Shown here: positions 1 through 10,716 of the stretch, in pieces
Position numbering within the stretch: the first letter of the stretch is position 1
Layout: every line of letters starts with the position of its first letter
Assembly (NCBI GenBank): GCA_024291935.2
Contig: CM044317.1
Coordinates: 63,602,730 to 63,666,729 of the forward strand
Length of the DNA stretch: 64,000 nucleotides
Source of the DNA: Okapia johnstoni
Taxonomy: Eukaryota > Chordata > Mammalia > Artiodactyla > Giraffidae
Direction of reading: 5' to 3'
Position numbers and translations under genes: made by a program
Notes under the pieces: generated by a model
Told to the model about the DNA's origin: nothing
Databases searched by the model: none
What the model saw: only the letters and a program-made list of their open reading frames with translations

Positions 1-89
1 CTAGTCACTTTCAGCTTGCCCCTTCAGCTATATCACAGAAGATATTCTCATGGAAAGACAAAGGGTTCACAAGCTTAAAGAAAAGGTCA
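1..89. other. unclassified single-copy sequence
   Basis: No repeat family, ORF of note or RNA gene recognised in this short left flank. Confidence 0.4.
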
Positions 90-99
90 CTAAAGTAAC

Positions 100-364
100 T
101 GCTGCTGCTGCTGCTAAGTCACTTCAGTTGTGTCCGACTCTGTGCAACCCCAGAGACGGCAGCCCACCAGGCTCCGCCGTCCCTGGGATTCTCCAGGCAA
201 GTATACTGGAGTGAGTTGCCATTTCCTTCTCCAGTGCATGAAAGGGAAAAGTGAAAGTGAAGTCACTCAGTCGTGTCCGACTCTTAGCGACCCCACGGAC
301 TGTAGCCCACCCGGCTCCTCCGCCCACGGGATTTTCCAGCCAAGAGGACTGGAGTGGCCATTGC
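100..364 (-). mobile_element. Bov-A2 SINE (dimeric BovA), full length
   Basis: Read on the minus strand this holds two BovA monomers in the normal order, joined by the usual gaaagtgaa-type linker (about 240-263) and ending in an (AGC)n tail, seen on the plus strand as CTG repeats at 101-115. A 10-bp target-site duplication, ctaaagtaac, lies at 90-99 and 365-374, so both ends appear intact. Bov-A2 is non-coding and is thought to be moved by BovB RTE machinery. The copy is lightly diverged, so probably young. Confidence 0.93.
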
Positions 365-374
365 CTAAAGTAAC

Positions 375-711
375 GGGATCACCAAATATTTCACATCCAG
401 TCTCAGCTCAGCTGCTGTGCCCACCATCTTGATCTTTGTTGTAAGGTCCTCTGAAATTATATTCCTCCACTGCTACTCCCCTTTCCCACCCAGCTACACC
501 ATCCCACAAACCGGGCCAAGTCCGGAAGTGTGACGTGCTAAGGGGGAAGTGAGGAGGAAAGGTTTGTCCAGAGCACTCAGATGCTAGAAAATCTCTAAAG
601 ATCCATGGGCAAGCAACCATCTGAGAAGGCTTTGAGTTTCATCAGAATGCATGTTTGTGAGCAATCATCAAGAAGTGTCAGCTCATGGGCATGAAGAAAG
701 AGTCAAAAGTA
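375..711. other. unclassified single-copy sequence
   Basis: No recognised repeat and no convincing gene. Short ORFs on both strands have no recognisable domain. Confidence 0.4.
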
Positions 712-895
712 TACAGGGAGCTCAGCTCAGTGCTCTGTGATGACCTACAGGGGTGGGATGGTGGGGGTGGGAGGGAGGCTCAAGAGAGAGGAGATATATG
801 TATACATATAGCTGATTCACTGTGTTGTAGTGCAGACACTAACACAACATTATAAAGCAAGTATACTAAATTTTTTTTAAAAAACAAGAAAGAAA
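712..895 (+). mobile_element. L1 3'-end fragment (older ruminant L1)
   Basis: The order of motifs is that of an L1 3' UTR: a gctctgtgatgacc start, a G-rich tract (745-780), 'gctgattcactgtgttgtagtgcag', 'taacacaacattataaagca', then an A-rich tail ending near 895. Only the last ~180 bp are present, so this is a strongly 5'-truncated insertion with no coding sequence left. Confidence 0.75.
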
Positions 896-1091
896 GAGTA
901 GAAGATGGGTGGGGAAAGCCCTGAGCTTGGACCAAGACCTAAGATCTCTGGGGTCCACCTGCAAGACCTACTTCAGGTTAAACATAAAGGAACACAATAA
1001 AAACTGCACTTTACAGCTCGTTATTTTCTTCCATTTTATAGGAATGATAAGGAAACAGTTCAGGTTTCTTGATTTGTTGAGGAAAGGAGCT

Positions 1092-1222
1092 GTGAAAGTG
1101 AAAGTCACTCAGTCATGTCCGACTCTTTGCGACCCCATGGAACTACACAGTCCATGGAATTCTCTAGGCCAGAATACTGGAGTGGGTAGCCTTTCTCTTC
1201 TCCAGGGGATCTTCCCAACCCA
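1092..1222 (-). mobile_element. BovA/Bov-tA SINE, tRNA head missing
   Basis: Plus-strand order is gtgaaagtgaaagtcactca, gtccgactctttgcgacccc, agaatactggagtgggta, then ctccaggggatcttcccaac, the complement of a BovA monomer. It stops before the tRNA-like head. An imperfect duplication (ggaaaggagct at 1081-1091, ggaaaagagct at 1223-1233, 10 of 11) brackets it, which supports truncation at insertion rather than later deletion. Confidence 0.85.
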
Positions 1223-1257
1223 GGAAAAGAGCTAGAGACAAACAATTTTAGGCTTCT

Positions 1258-1455
1258 GGTCTTTCAAACACAGATATGAATCTAGCCTTGGCCACTTAAC
1301 TCTGTGCAAGTTTGGGCAAACGGCTTAATCTCTCTGAGCCTCATTTTCCTCATCTGCAAATAGGGAAAAGAATGCGTACTGGATGGTATTGTTATAAAGA
1401 TGAATGGAAATAACATATGTGAGGCACCTAGCACAATGGCAGTCTATTTTTATCA
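1258..1455 (+). mobile_element. MIR SINE
   Basis: Shows the MIR core in sense order: ggccacttaactctgtgcaa, ctctctgagcctcattttcc, tcatctgcaaatagggaaaa, then 'gaggcacctagcacaatggcag'. MIR is an ancient tRNA-derived SINE shared across mammals. Divergence is high, as expected for its age. Confidence 0.82.
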
Positions 1456-1844
1456 CACAGATTCACAATTATTGCTGGCAGCAAGCCGCGCCTTAGTATG
1501 GCCATGCTTATTGATTTTACAAATGTTTGTTTCCTACCTGCAGGGGGCCAGACATCCTTTAAAATAAGTTTGTGGGATAAAGGAAACTAACATTAGTGAA
1601 ATGCCCCAAGAGAATTTCTGTCGCCTTCTAAGAAATTGGGGAAATATATGAGTGGAATAATCATATGGGTAGATAAGACACATCCATAAAATACACTGAA
1701 AAAGGCAGTGTGCACCCAAGTGCCAAAACCAAACAATTTAAATGTTGAGTGTTATTCAATCTAGTACTCTAAATATATGACAAAATTTTAACTCTCTCAA
1801 AACAGTCTATATTGAATATTTACCCAGAATTCCTAACCATTTCT
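1456..1844. other. unclassified AT-rich sequence
   Basis: No repeat family or gene recognised. The minus-strand ORF at 1534-1719 has no recognisable domain. Confidence 0.35.
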
Positions 1845-2003
1845 TTTTTTTAATTTTTAATTGGAGTATAATTGTCTTATTGTGTTAGTTTCTTTTGTAC
1901 AACAATGTGAATCAGTTTTATATATACATATATATATATATGTATGTATCTATATACACACATATACATCCCCTTCCTCTTGAGCCTCCTTCCTCCCTTA
2001 ACC
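1845..2003 (-). mobile_element. L1 3'-UTR fragment, antisense, with TA-rich tract
   Basis: A T-run at 1845-1856, then 'aattggagtataattg', 'acaacaatgtgaatcag', a (TA)n block (1918-1962) and 'cttgagcctccttcctccct', which is the complement of an older ruminant L1 3' UTR. The TA block has expanded by simple-repeat slippage. Confidence 0.7.
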
Positions 2004-2059
2004 ATTTCTAATGTATCTTATTTCAGAGCTTAAAGAATTCTCTCAGAATTATGTCAGAA

Positions 2060-3085
2060 TGCAAAGAATTAATCTCAAAAATATACAAGCAGCTCATGCA
2101 GCTCACTACCAGAAAAATAAATGACCCAATCAAAAAAACGGGCCAAAGAACTAAACAGACATTTTTCCAAAGAAGACATACAGATGGCTAACAAACACAT
2201 GAAAAGATGCTCAACATCACTCATGATCAGAGAAATGCAAATTAAAACCACAATGAGGTACCATCTCATACCGGTCAGAATGGCTGCTATCAAAAAGTCT
2301 ACAAACAATAAATGCTGGAGAGGGTGTGGAGAAAAGGGAACCCTCTTACACTGTTAGTGGGAATGCAAACTAGTACAGCCACTATGGAGAACAGTGTGGA
2401 GATTCCTTAAAAAACTGGAAATAGAACTGCCATACGACCCAGCAATCCCACTGCTGGGCATACACACCGAGGAAACCAGAATTGAAAGAGACACACGTAC
2501 CCCAGTGTTCATCGCAGCACTGTTTACAATGGCTAGGACATGGAAGCAACTTAGATGTCCATCGGTAGATGAATGGATAAGAAAGCTGTGGTATACATAC
2601 ACAATGGAATATTATTCAGCTATTAAAAATGCATTTGAATCAGTTCTAATGAGGTGGATGAAACTGGAGCCCAGAGTGAGGTAAGTCAGAAAGAAATATG
2701 TGTATTAATGCATATATATGGAATTTAGAAACATGGTAACGATGACCCTATATGTGAGACAGCAAAAGAGACACAGATATAAAGAACAGACTTTTGGACT
2801 CTGTGGGAGAAGGCAAGAGTGGGATGATTTGAGAGAATAGCATTGAATCATGTATATTACCATATGTGAAATAGATGACCAGTCCAAGTTTGATGCATGA
2901 AACAGGGCACTCAAAGCCGGTGTATTGGGACAATCCTGAGGGAGGGGATGGGGAGGGAGGTAGGAGGTGGGTTCAGGATTGGGGACACATGTACACCCAT
3001 GGCGGATTCATGTCAATGTATGGCAAAAACCACTACAACATTGTAAAGTAATTAGCCTCCAATTAAAATAAATAAATTTAAAAAA
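2060..3085 (+). mobile_element. L1 3' end with ORF2p C-terminus relic (ruminant L1)
   Basis: A 5'-truncated L1. The frame at 2121-2690 encodes the C-terminal part of L1 ORF2p, recognisable from [47 protein letters not shown] and [11 protein letters not shown]. That frame carries one in-frame stop, TAG at 2355-2357, where a tryptophan codon is usual, and it loses its ATG. No endonuclease or reverse-transcriptase domain remains, so it cannot move. From about 2690 the 3' UTR runs through 'ggactctgtgggagaaggc' and a G-rich tract (2938-2985) to an A-rich tail at 3057-3086. It abuts an opposite-strand L1 3' end. Confidence 0.93.
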
Positions 3086-3306
3086 AAGTTTTTTTTAACT
3101 TTACAATATTGTATTTGTTTTGCCATACATTGACATGAATCCACCATGGGTGTACATGTTTTCCCCTTCCAGAACCTCCCTTCACCTCCGTCCCCATCCC
3201 ATCCCTCCGGGTCATCCCTGTGCACCAGCCCCAAGTACCTGTATCATGCATTGAACCTGAACTGGAGATTCGTTTCACATATGATAATTTACATGCTTCC
3301 AGAATG
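3086..3306 (-). mobile_element. L1 3'-UTR fragment, antisense
   Basis: Begins with a T-run, then the complement of the same 3' UTR found just upstream: 'ttgccatacattgacatgaa', 'ccaccatgggtgtacatg', then a C-rich tract (complement of the G-rich tract). Together with 2978-3085 it makes an inverted repeat with arms of about 60 bp. The 5' part of the element is absent. Confidence 0.85.
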
Positions 3307-3394
3307 GTAATACTTCCATCTTAACTCCTATAATTCAGATTGAAGAATTGCTTCAAGCTTGTCTCCAACATTTATGTTAAAAAGAGCAATGCTG

Positions 3395-3742
3395 GACTTC
3401 GCTGGTGCCTCAGTGGTGAAGAATCTGCCTGCCAATACAGGAGACATGGGTTCAATCCCTGGTCTGGAAGATCCCACGTGCCACCGGGCAACTAAGCCGG
3501 TGCACCACAACTACTGTGCCCGCGCTCTAGAGCCCAAGAACCCCAACTCCTAAGCCCACATGCTGCAGCTACTAAAGCCCACGCACCCTACAGCCTGTGC
3601 TCTGCAACAAGAGGAGCCATGGAAATGAGAAGCTTGTGCAGTGCAACTAGAGAGTAGCCCCTGCTCACTGCAACCAGAGAAAAGCCCATGCAACAACGAA
3701 GACCCACCACAGCCAAAAATAAATAAATAAATAATAAATTTT
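3395..3742 (+). mobile_element. CHR SINE (cetartiodactyl, tRNA-Glu-derived), full length
   Basis: Starts with the tRNA-like head (gacttcgctggtgcctcagt, with a box-B-like ggttcaatccctgg near 3450), then repeated 'gcaactactaagcccac' type units, and ends in an (AAAT)n tail at 3714-3738. An exact 18-bp duplication (ttaaaaagagcaatgctg) at 3377-3394 and 3743-3760 marks a complete insertion. An A-rich tail with a long duplication is typical of L1-type mobilisation. Confidence 0.93.
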
Positions 3743-3799
3743 TTAAAAAGAGCAATGCTGATTGACACATCACTACCTGAAGCCAGAGCCAGAAGTAAC

Positions 3800-3925
3800 T
3801 AAATCCCAAGCCACTGAAGTTCTCTGAGCCTCAAGTAATTTACTTTACTTATAAATTAAGGATGATAATGACATCAACAACATTGTCAATAAGAAAATAC
3901 ACTGCAAATTAGGAACTGACTACAA
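3800..3925 (+). mobile_element. possible MIR fragment
   Basis: 'gttctctgagcctcaagtaa' followed by a decayed match to the MIR tail ('aattaaggatgataatgacat'). Too diverged to be sure. Confidence 0.35.
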
Positions 3926-4584
3926 AAATATAAGCTGTTTCAGTCATACTGATCCAATGAGCTCATGTTTTCCCTCATGGTATCCATATTGAGCAAAAAC
4001 AAACTAAAGCTCACACATTTCTAAGGATTGACGTTGTCCAAAAAGCGTTTACCAGAATTTCATACAAATAAGTTTAAATGCCATGGATTTAAGATTGAAT
4101 TTTACTCTATTGGAGCAAAATGCTTTCAATTACAGCCATTTTATGAACATTTCTTGCCTAGAAATTAGCAGTCATTGAGTTGAATAATGAGTTACTATTT
4201 AAGTAAAGTTTTCAACATTTTTGCCTTCTATCTCCTCAAGTAGATCTTTTTTCCAGAAAGCATATAGTTTGGTCATTTAATTGGGAAGCCTGAAGATTTT
4301 CCATAATCCTCAGACAGCATTTTTTTTTTTACCATCCACTGTGCATTTATTCTATATGCTTTTGTTCAATGATATATCTAATCTTATCTTACCTTTGGCT
4401 AATCCTTGTCTCTAAACATTTTGTTCATTTTTCTTTTCTTCCTATTTTGAAATCCCGTTCCTTTTACTACTGATGTATCTTTTACACAGAAATGTATGAC
4501 ATTAGCTTTCAGTTCTCCACACAATCGATTTCTATTTCCTTTTTTGTCACATTTTGGTGATCTCTTTGGCATCAGAAAACATAT
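3926..4584. other. unclassified AT-rich sequence
   Basis: Single-copy-looking DNA with a short T-run at 4320-4330. I see no gene and no repeat I can name. Confidence 0.35.
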
Positions 4585-5150
4585 CAATCAGGTACAGCTG
4601 CATAACAAAGCACCTCAAGACTCAGTGGCTTAGAACAACAATCATCTATTATAGCTTATGCAATCTGTGAGCTGGCCACAGATTGGCTGATCCAGGCTTG
4701 GCGCAGCTGTATGACTCTGCTGATCACAGCAAGGCATGCTCATACATCTACAGTCAGCGGGGGATCAACTGAACTAGGCTTAGCTTGCTCATGTATCTGA
4801 GGATTGAATGGTGGCTCTGCTTTAAGCTGGGTTTGGTCAGTACAACTTGGCAAGGGCAATTCAGATCCATGTGTCTCTAATTCTAATGCTGGGATCTATA
4901 GGCTATCCCAGATGTTCTTTCATGGTGATGGGAGGTGCAAGAGAACAGACAGAAACACGTAAGACGTCCTGAGGCCTAGGTTCAGAACCGGCACATCATT
5001 ACTTCTGTTCATCCTATTAGCCTAAACAAGGTAAATGTTAAACCAAAAGCCAAGGTGTAGAGACAGACTCTCCTCCCATAGTTAAAGGTCACTGAAAGTT
5101 ACATGGCAAAGAGCGTGAGTACCAGCAGGAGTAGATTCCACAGTGGAAGG
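4585..5150 (-). mobile_element. MLT1-type (ERVL-MaLR) solo LTR, antisense
   Basis: The plus strand reads as the complement of a MaLR LTR: 'ctgcataacaaagcacctca', 'actcagtggcttagaacaac', gcctaggttcagaaccggca, and later 'cctattagcctaaacaagg'. These are the LTR 3' part, body and 5' part in reverse order. No internal ERV sequence or second LTR is present, so it is an old solo LTR. The exact subfamily cannot be set by eye. Confidence 0.65.
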
Positions 5151-5594
5151 AACTTGGGCCTGAAGTAAAGTCTAGCATAAGATCCCAGTAGATGTCGATA
5201 AGCAGTATTTAACCCTCTGAGAGCATCAAAGTAGTTCGCCTTGTGTTCCCAGTGACCATTTTGTCACACCAGGTGAGAACAAGAGGAACAGCTGTAGATA
5301 ATGGGTAGGATTTCATGGCCAGGGTAACACCTATCGTTAAAACTGAAAGAATATTTACAGCAGAGGTTACGGTGCTCCACACAGCCCTTTTCCATATAAC
5401 CCTATCATTGAGAAAAAACTTTGTTTCCAAGATTGAATTCTAACTGCTCATAGCTCATTTGCAATAAGTCAACTTTGGGTGACATTTGAGAGATAGCCTC
5501 TTCTAGATTGCAAGTCACTGAGCTGACAGGATAAATGAGGGTGACCCTAGTTTCGACTCAGCGCAAATATTAGATGTAGTATATAAGCAATCTT
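5151..5594. other. unclassified sequence
   Basis: A minus-strand ORF of 73 codons (5209-5430) lies here but has no motif I recognise. Chance is the simplest explanation. Confidence 0.3.
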
Positions 5595-5720
5595 GGAGAA
5601 GGGAATGGCACCCCATTCCGGTATTCTTGCCCAGAGAATTCCATGGACATAGAAGCCTGGTGGGCTACAGTCCATGGGATCACAAAGAGTTGGACATGAC
5701 TGAGCGACACACACACACAC
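5595..5720 (+). mobile_element. BovA monomer SINE with (CA)n tail
   Basis: Sense BovA body (gagaagggaatggc, 'gtattcttgcccagagaatt', 'ggctacagtccatggg', 'ttggacatgactgagcgac') ending in a CA repeat at 5707-5720. Flanked by ataagcaatctt (5583-5594) and ataaacaatctt (5721-5732), 11 of 12 matching. It lacks the tRNA head, so it is 5'-truncated. Confidence 0.88.
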
Positions 5721-6078
5721 ATAAACAATCTTATCAGCATCATATAATTCTCTTTTATCAACACTGATGTTTCATTTCAAATGTCTGCTCCCTTTAATTA
5801 CAGATCTATAACGTGTATCTTCACTGTGGATGTATCATAAGAGAACAACACCCTGCAGTATTTAATCAATCAGAACTCTGATGAAAACAAGTGCCTAGAA
5901 AAAGCAAATGATAAGAGCTCTAAAATACCGTGGGTAGTTATGGCAATATAGTTTTTAAAATTCAAGCATAATGGTCTTGTCTCCTAATGAGATTTACAAC
6001 ATAAATAGGGAGTAATTTTAGGAATAATAATAAATAGGAAAATATAGGATATTAAAAATAGGATATATTAAAAATTAA
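5721..6078. other. unclassified AT-rich sequence
   Basis: No repeat or gene recognised; locally repetitive 'aaaataggatat' words at 6036-6070. Confidence 0.35.
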
Positions 6079-6432
6079 GGGCTTCCCTGGTGGCTCAGTG
6101 GTAAAGAATCTGCCAGCCAATGCAGGAAATTCGATCCTGATCTGGGAAGATCCCACATGTCTCAGAACAACTAAGCCCATGCATCACAACTATTGAGCCT
6201 GTGCTCGAGAACCTGGAAGCCACAATGACCCCAGGTGCCACAACTACTGAAGCCTGCAAGCCCTAGAGCCCTGCAACAAGAGAAGCCCCTGCAAGAGAAG
6301 CCCCCACGATGGGAAGCCCATGCACTGCAACTAAAGAGCAGTCCCTACTCGCCGCAACTAGAGAAAATCCGTGCAGCAACAAACATCCAGCACAATCAAA
6401 AATAAATAGATAAACAGAACTTAAAAAAAATT
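6079..6432 (+). mobile_element. CHR SINE, near full length
   Basis: Head gggcttccctggtggctcag, then the series of 'caactactgaagcc' and 'aagagaagcccctgc' units, ending 'cagcacaatcaaaaataaat' and an A-rich tail to about 6432. The head's box-B region is damaged (6128-6140). Short, unclear A/T-rich flanks prevent a firm duplication call. Confidence 0.9.
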
Positions 6433-6814
6433 AATCAATGTGATATATACATAAATCATATATATCTCAGATATAAAGTAAGAAAATTAGAACAATTCAG
6501 CATAAATTGTTATCATCCGCACCCAGGAGACGATGAATAAAAGAGACCCTCCAAATAGGTCTCAAGATGTGCATGTGACGTATTTGTTGGTCTCAAAGGG
6601 AAGTGTGACGGAGGCACTGCTCATGGACACTTGAAGCTTCTGGAAGAACCCTGCCAAGTGTGGCAATCTTTGGCATAGGCAGGCCTCCATTTTCCTCACC
6701 CAGAAAGGGCGAGGTGACTACTTACCCATCAGCTAAAATAAATTCTGGCTTCCAGCCTGGAGCCTTGAAAACCTATTCATCTTTTCCCCATTTAGCTCTT
6801 AGCCTCAAGCAGTC
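6433..6814. other. unclassified sequence
   Basis: Moderately GC-rich stretch (6590-6800) without a recognised repeat. The 61-codon plus-strand ORF at 6660-6845 runs into the MER20 copy and has no domain. Confidence 0.35.
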
Positions 6815-6936
6815 GTGCTCAAGGTTCTCTCTCAAGGCAGACTAGCAGCATCAATTCACCTGGGACCTTGTTAGAAATACCAATTCTAGGGCCCCACCCC
6901 AGGCTTCCTGAGTCAGAAACTCAAAAATGGGTTTCC
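6815..6936 (+). mobile_element. MER20 (hAT-Charlie non-autonomous DNA transposon) fragment
   Basis: Recognised from 'cagcatcaattcacctggga', 'cttgttagaaataccaattc', 'ggccccaccccaggcttcct' and 'gagtcagaaactc' in MER20 order. The right end is missing. MER20 is an old mammalian element, sometimes reused as a regulatory element. Confidence 0.82.
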
Positions 6937-7745
6937 TATAAGGGAGATGAGGGAGGAAAGAAGTTGCTTTTTGAAAGACACTCATGCTTCTAAAAGAATA
7001 TTTTGGAAAAGTTTCCATCACTAAGTAATTCAGTTGCTGAAAATTCTTTTATCAACTAGAAAAAAAACAGGCTTGCAATTGGGAGACTTTCATTGGTCTT
7101 TGAACTAATTTCATTAAAAATATTAAAAATGCAGTGTCTTCCACTAACATACACTGTGAGAAGTCAAGACAGTGAGGTGGAGAGTGAAGGGGCTGTGGAA
7201 TACTTTTAAGTTTTGCCTCTTGGCCTTCATATGGTGTTCACTTCATGAAAACTCACTATGCTGTCCATTTATAACTAGTGCATTCTTCTTCACATATGTC
7301 ATACATCCTTAAAAGTTTATGATACAAAACAGAGAGGGTTTTTTTTATCCCATCTCTGAGCCTACTCAGTGACCAGGACATAGTAAGGGGCTCCATAGAA
7401 GCTAATAATTACTATTTATTTGAGAAGAAACGATAGGTAAATGGGTAAATTTCAAGTATTCAAAATCTTGCATAAGTCAGAAGAATGATAAAATATTATG
7501 ATATCTCTTTACCATTTTACAAAGGGCAATTACCATCACTAAAAAGTTAATAAATAAGCAGTGGTCTTTTCTTCATGATACACCAAGAAAAGACCTGGAT
7601 ATTATCTCCAAGGTGCTGTGATCCTAGAGCTATTCAGTCATGGCCGAGGGAGAATTGCATACATACACAAATATATGAAGGTAGAAGTTCAATTTTTAAT
7701 GGTGCACACATAAGTTACAATTTTGGTCAACCAGTTAACTTTAAA
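6937..7745. other. unclassified AT-rich sequence
   Basis: Contains a decayed L2-like 3' end near 7350-7420 ('gaccaggacatagtaagggg') at low confidence. Otherwise no repeat or gene recognised. Confidence 0.35.
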
Positions 7746-7756
7746 TATGCTATATT

Positions 7757-7960
7757 TGGGCTTCCCTGGTGGTTCAGTTGGTAAAGAATATGCCTGCAAT
7801 GCAGGAGACCCAGGTTTGACCCCTAGGTCATTCCTTCCTGGAAAAGGAAATAGCAACCCACTCAGTATTCTTGCCTAGAGAACCCTATGGACAGAGGAAC
7901 CTGGCAGGCTACAGTCCATGGGGTCACAAAGAGTCGGACACGATTGAGCAACTAACATTT
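7757..7960 (+). mobile_element. Bov-tA SINE, full length
   Basis: tRNA-Glu-like head (gggcttccctggtggttcag, 'tgcctgcaatgcaggagacc') joined to a BovA body ('agtattcttgcctagagaac' to 'agagtcggacacgattgagc'). Flanked by tatgctatatt (7746-7756) and tatgccatatt (7968-7978), 10 of 11. Confidence 0.92.
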
Positions 7961-8154
7961 TTTCCACTATGCCATATTCAGGAATTTTTAATGCAACAAG
8001 ATTACATTATGGTTTTCCAACTATAACTAGATTATTCAGATGACTATTTCTTAGGCCAGACAAGGTCAGGTTCCCTTGTCTAGATTCCCCAGCTCAAAAT
8101 ATTTCTTCCTAACTTTTATGTCACATCTAATCATTTGCTTAATATTTGTCTCCC

Positions 8155-8278
8155 CACAACACTCTTAATTCCATGAGTCTGGATCAGTATCTATGTCTTT
8201 GGCCACTGACACAGAAATCAAAACCAGACCCACAAAATTCCAGGCACTAAATAAATATTTGCTGAATGAATGAAAAGT
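8155..8278 (+). mobile_element. L2 LINE 3' end
   Basis: Ends with the L2 signature 'aggcactaaataaatatttg' and 'ctgaatgaatgaa' in sense. Only the last ~120 bp are recognisable. Confidence 0.7.
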
Positions 8279-8629
8279 TAAGTGTGATATAAGCATGGTA
8301 TAAGTCACTTATTACTTAAATCTGAAGTCTGCTTATAACCAAGTGCATATCAGTAAGCAGATCACTAACCTCTGCAGGTCTCAGTAACCCAGGAGGAGCA
8401 CACCTGTCCTGTTTCCCACTTGGGGGTGGTTGTGACAACCAGAAAGGAAATACAAGTGAAAACACAATGTTCACAGATATCGTTATATAAACATGGTGTC
8501 CAACAAATATGTCTGTCAGGCACCTTGCCTGGCCTTCACACATTGTAAGCGGTATCAATTTAACAAAAAGGAAAGCTTGTTCACATTCCAAAATGTATTA
8601 CCCTAAAACTGCCTCTGTCTTTAAGCTGG
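8279..8629. other. unclassified sequence
   Basis: The 91-codon minus-strand ORF at 8316-8591 has no recognised domain. No repeat identified. Confidence 0.35.
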
Positions 8630-8820
8630 TATTTTTTCCCTATAGTATTTCTCACTATTTGGCATGGAATATTTGCTTCTTTGTTTGTGGCCTGTCTCCC
8701 CCACCTAGAATGTCAGCTCCTAGAGGAGAGGTTTTATTTGGTTCACAACTGTACCCCTAGTGCGTGCAATAGTGCCCAGATGCACCAAGCGTTCTCAGTG
8801 AACATTGGTTGAATGAATGG
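8630..8820 (+). mobile_element. L2 LINE 3' end
   Basis: Shows 'tagaatgtcagctcctagag', 'acaactgtacccctagtgcg', 'tcagtgaacattggttgaat' in the order of the L2 3' end. Second L2 tail within 500 bp, so it may belong to the same ancient insertion as 8155-8278 or to a separate one. Confidence 0.75.
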
Positions 8821-9610
8821 GTAGAAATTTGAGAGGAGCGTGGGTACCATAAAAGATGAGCAATCAAGTATCTACAACTATCTATCCTTGGTTGCTGCTG
8901 CTGCATTTGTAGACTGTGAATTACAGTGTCACTGAAACACAAGTTACCTCCTTGTTTCCAATGTGATTCCCATTTCAGTTGCCTAGAACATTTTAAATCC
9001 AAAGTCACACTCACTTGGAGCCTGACACTCCTGCAGAGCACGGCAGAGCAGGTGTCTTTGCTCGTCTTTAACGTTTCTCTGCAACGCCTTTATAGCCCAG
9101 ACTCCAGTGGGAACACTCACCCCTCCTCCAGGCGCTCACAACTCTTCAGGAGACGGTTTCTTACTCTTGCCAAGTCCCAGTCACCCAGCTGGGTGGCCAA
9201 AAAACAATACATTTGATCCACAAAAAGCAGTGGGATTGGAATGTCTCCTGTTACTGGGAGTCAAACAGAAAATCAAATTGACTAAATCCTTCTGGAATTC
9301 CATAAGGCAGCAGTTCCCTAACTCCCAGCTCTACCACATTTGCTGTCTTTTATAGCTACAAAATGTAAACTTCTTAACACCTCTTCCCACTCTGTCACTC
9401 AGTCCTTCAATCTAGCTTCAAGGGGTGCCAAAGAGTGTGAAAAGGAGAGAGAAATGAGCTGCATCATATGGAAATGAAACTGTAAAACAATTAGTGAAAG
9501 TGTTACGCTTGTGGTATAAACTTAAATAACCTGGTATGGACAATTATATTATATGTCCTTAATTTAGTTTTATGGTCACTTTAGATTTTGATCATTCCTA
9601 TAGGCTTGCA
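8821..9610. other. unclassified single-copy sequence
   Basis: Repeat-free by eye. Two overlapping plus-strand ORFs (8926-9216 and 9107-9355) and a minus-strand ORF (8757-9041) reflect a GC-richer patch. None shows a recognisable domain. Confidence 0.4.
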
Positions 9611-9623
9611 ACATTAAAGAATT

Positions 9624-9854
9624 GCATCCGTGAGTACTCAGTTGCTCAGTCATGTCCGACTCTTTGAGACTCCATGAACTGTGGCCCACGAGGCTCTTCT
9701 GTCCATGGGATTTCCAGGCAAGAATACTGGAGTGGAGGAGTGGGTAGCCATTTCCGCCTCCAGGGGATCTTCCCCACCAGAGATCAAACCTACATTTCCT
9801 GCATCTCCTGCATTGGCAGGCAGGTTCTTTACCATTGAACCACTTGGGAAGCCC
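9624..9854 (-). mobile_element. Bov-tA SINE, full length
   Basis: Complement of BovA body plus head: 'gtccgactctttgagactcc', 'gcaagaatactggagtggag', 'ctgcattggcaggcaggttc', 'accacttgggaagccc'. A small internal duplication (ggagtggaggagtggg, 9730-9745) is present. Flanked by acattaaagaatt (9611-9623) and acattacagaatt (9855-9867), 12 of 13. Confidence 0.93.
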
Positions 9855-9867
9855 ACATTACAGAATT

Positions 9868-10700
9868 AAGATGCTTTAATTAGACCAACTGTACATCAAC
9901 ATAAGTCAGATGAAAACTTTTTGGAAACATCTTTAGATTTTTAACTTTATATTTTCTCCCCTCCCATGAAATTAAACCCTCCTTCCATCCTCACACCACC
10001 ACACAACTTGTGGTTTTTTTTTTTTAATGTTTTCCTCATCCCCAGTTTTCAACACTCTAAAAGAGCAACTGTTGCAGTCCTTTCTTTAAAGCCAAAGTGC
10101 TTTGTCCTGATCACAGCAGGCAAAGTTATATTAAAACTGCAGCTGGCTCTTTCCATGGCTGTGGTCTAGGCAAAAAGTCCTTCACTACTCTTTGCTGCTC
10201 CTCATCTGCCTTCTTTGTCTCTGCCTTCCTCTCTCCTTCCCCAGGCAGAGGCTAGAGCTGTAATGTCAATGTCCATACACATCAGCAGTGAAGGAAGGTG
10301 GGTAAGTGGATGAGTGTCAGCACCTCCTAAGTACCATTCACCAAGAGGAGGATGCGAAGCATGTGAGAACTTACTGATGGGTTTGCCAAATGAGTCAGTT
10401 CATTCAATTGACACTTTGGTTGAGCTATTTGGATTTAACTCAATGTGGATCTTTAATTTGTAATTGTGCTTAAAATATCTTTAAAATATTATGATATGAT
10501 AGAACCCTGAAACAAAAAGCATTGTGCATGCCAAAGCAAAGAAGCAGAGTTATGAAACATACATTTGTGGAAAACACAGCAAGTATTTGTCACTGGGGGT
10601 GTAAGTGAACTTAACATCTTTTTAGAAAGGCCAAAAAGATAGAAAACACAAAAGATATATTGATGCTATATAATCAAAATTAAGAACTGTTTTTCTTTTC
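9868..10700. other. unclassified sequence with poly-T run
   Basis: A T-run (10014-10025) and a C-rich stretch near 10200-10250. No gene or repeat family recognised. Confidence 0.35.
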
Positions 10701-10716
10701 AAAAGATACCATTAAA

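Noticed and set aside
1918..1970. TA-rich tract as a replication origin or matrix attachment site
   Set aside because: It is explained by expansion inside an antisense L1 3' UTR; no other supporting element is visible.
2121..2684. L1 ORF2-like frames as a functional gene
   Set aside because: Only the C-terminal end is present, it carries an in-frame stop and lacks the endonuclease and reverse-transcriptase domains.
3395..3742. Repeated short units inside CHR SINEs as a CRISPR or tandem array
   Set aside because: The units are the known internal structure of CHR, are degenerate, lack uniform spacers and recur at other CHR sites with target duplications.
7757..7830. tRNA-like sequence as a tRNA gene (also at the head of every Bov-tA and CHR copy)
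   Set aside because: A and B box-like words are present, but the cloverleaf is degenerate and the sequence is joined to SINE bodies and tails with target duplications.
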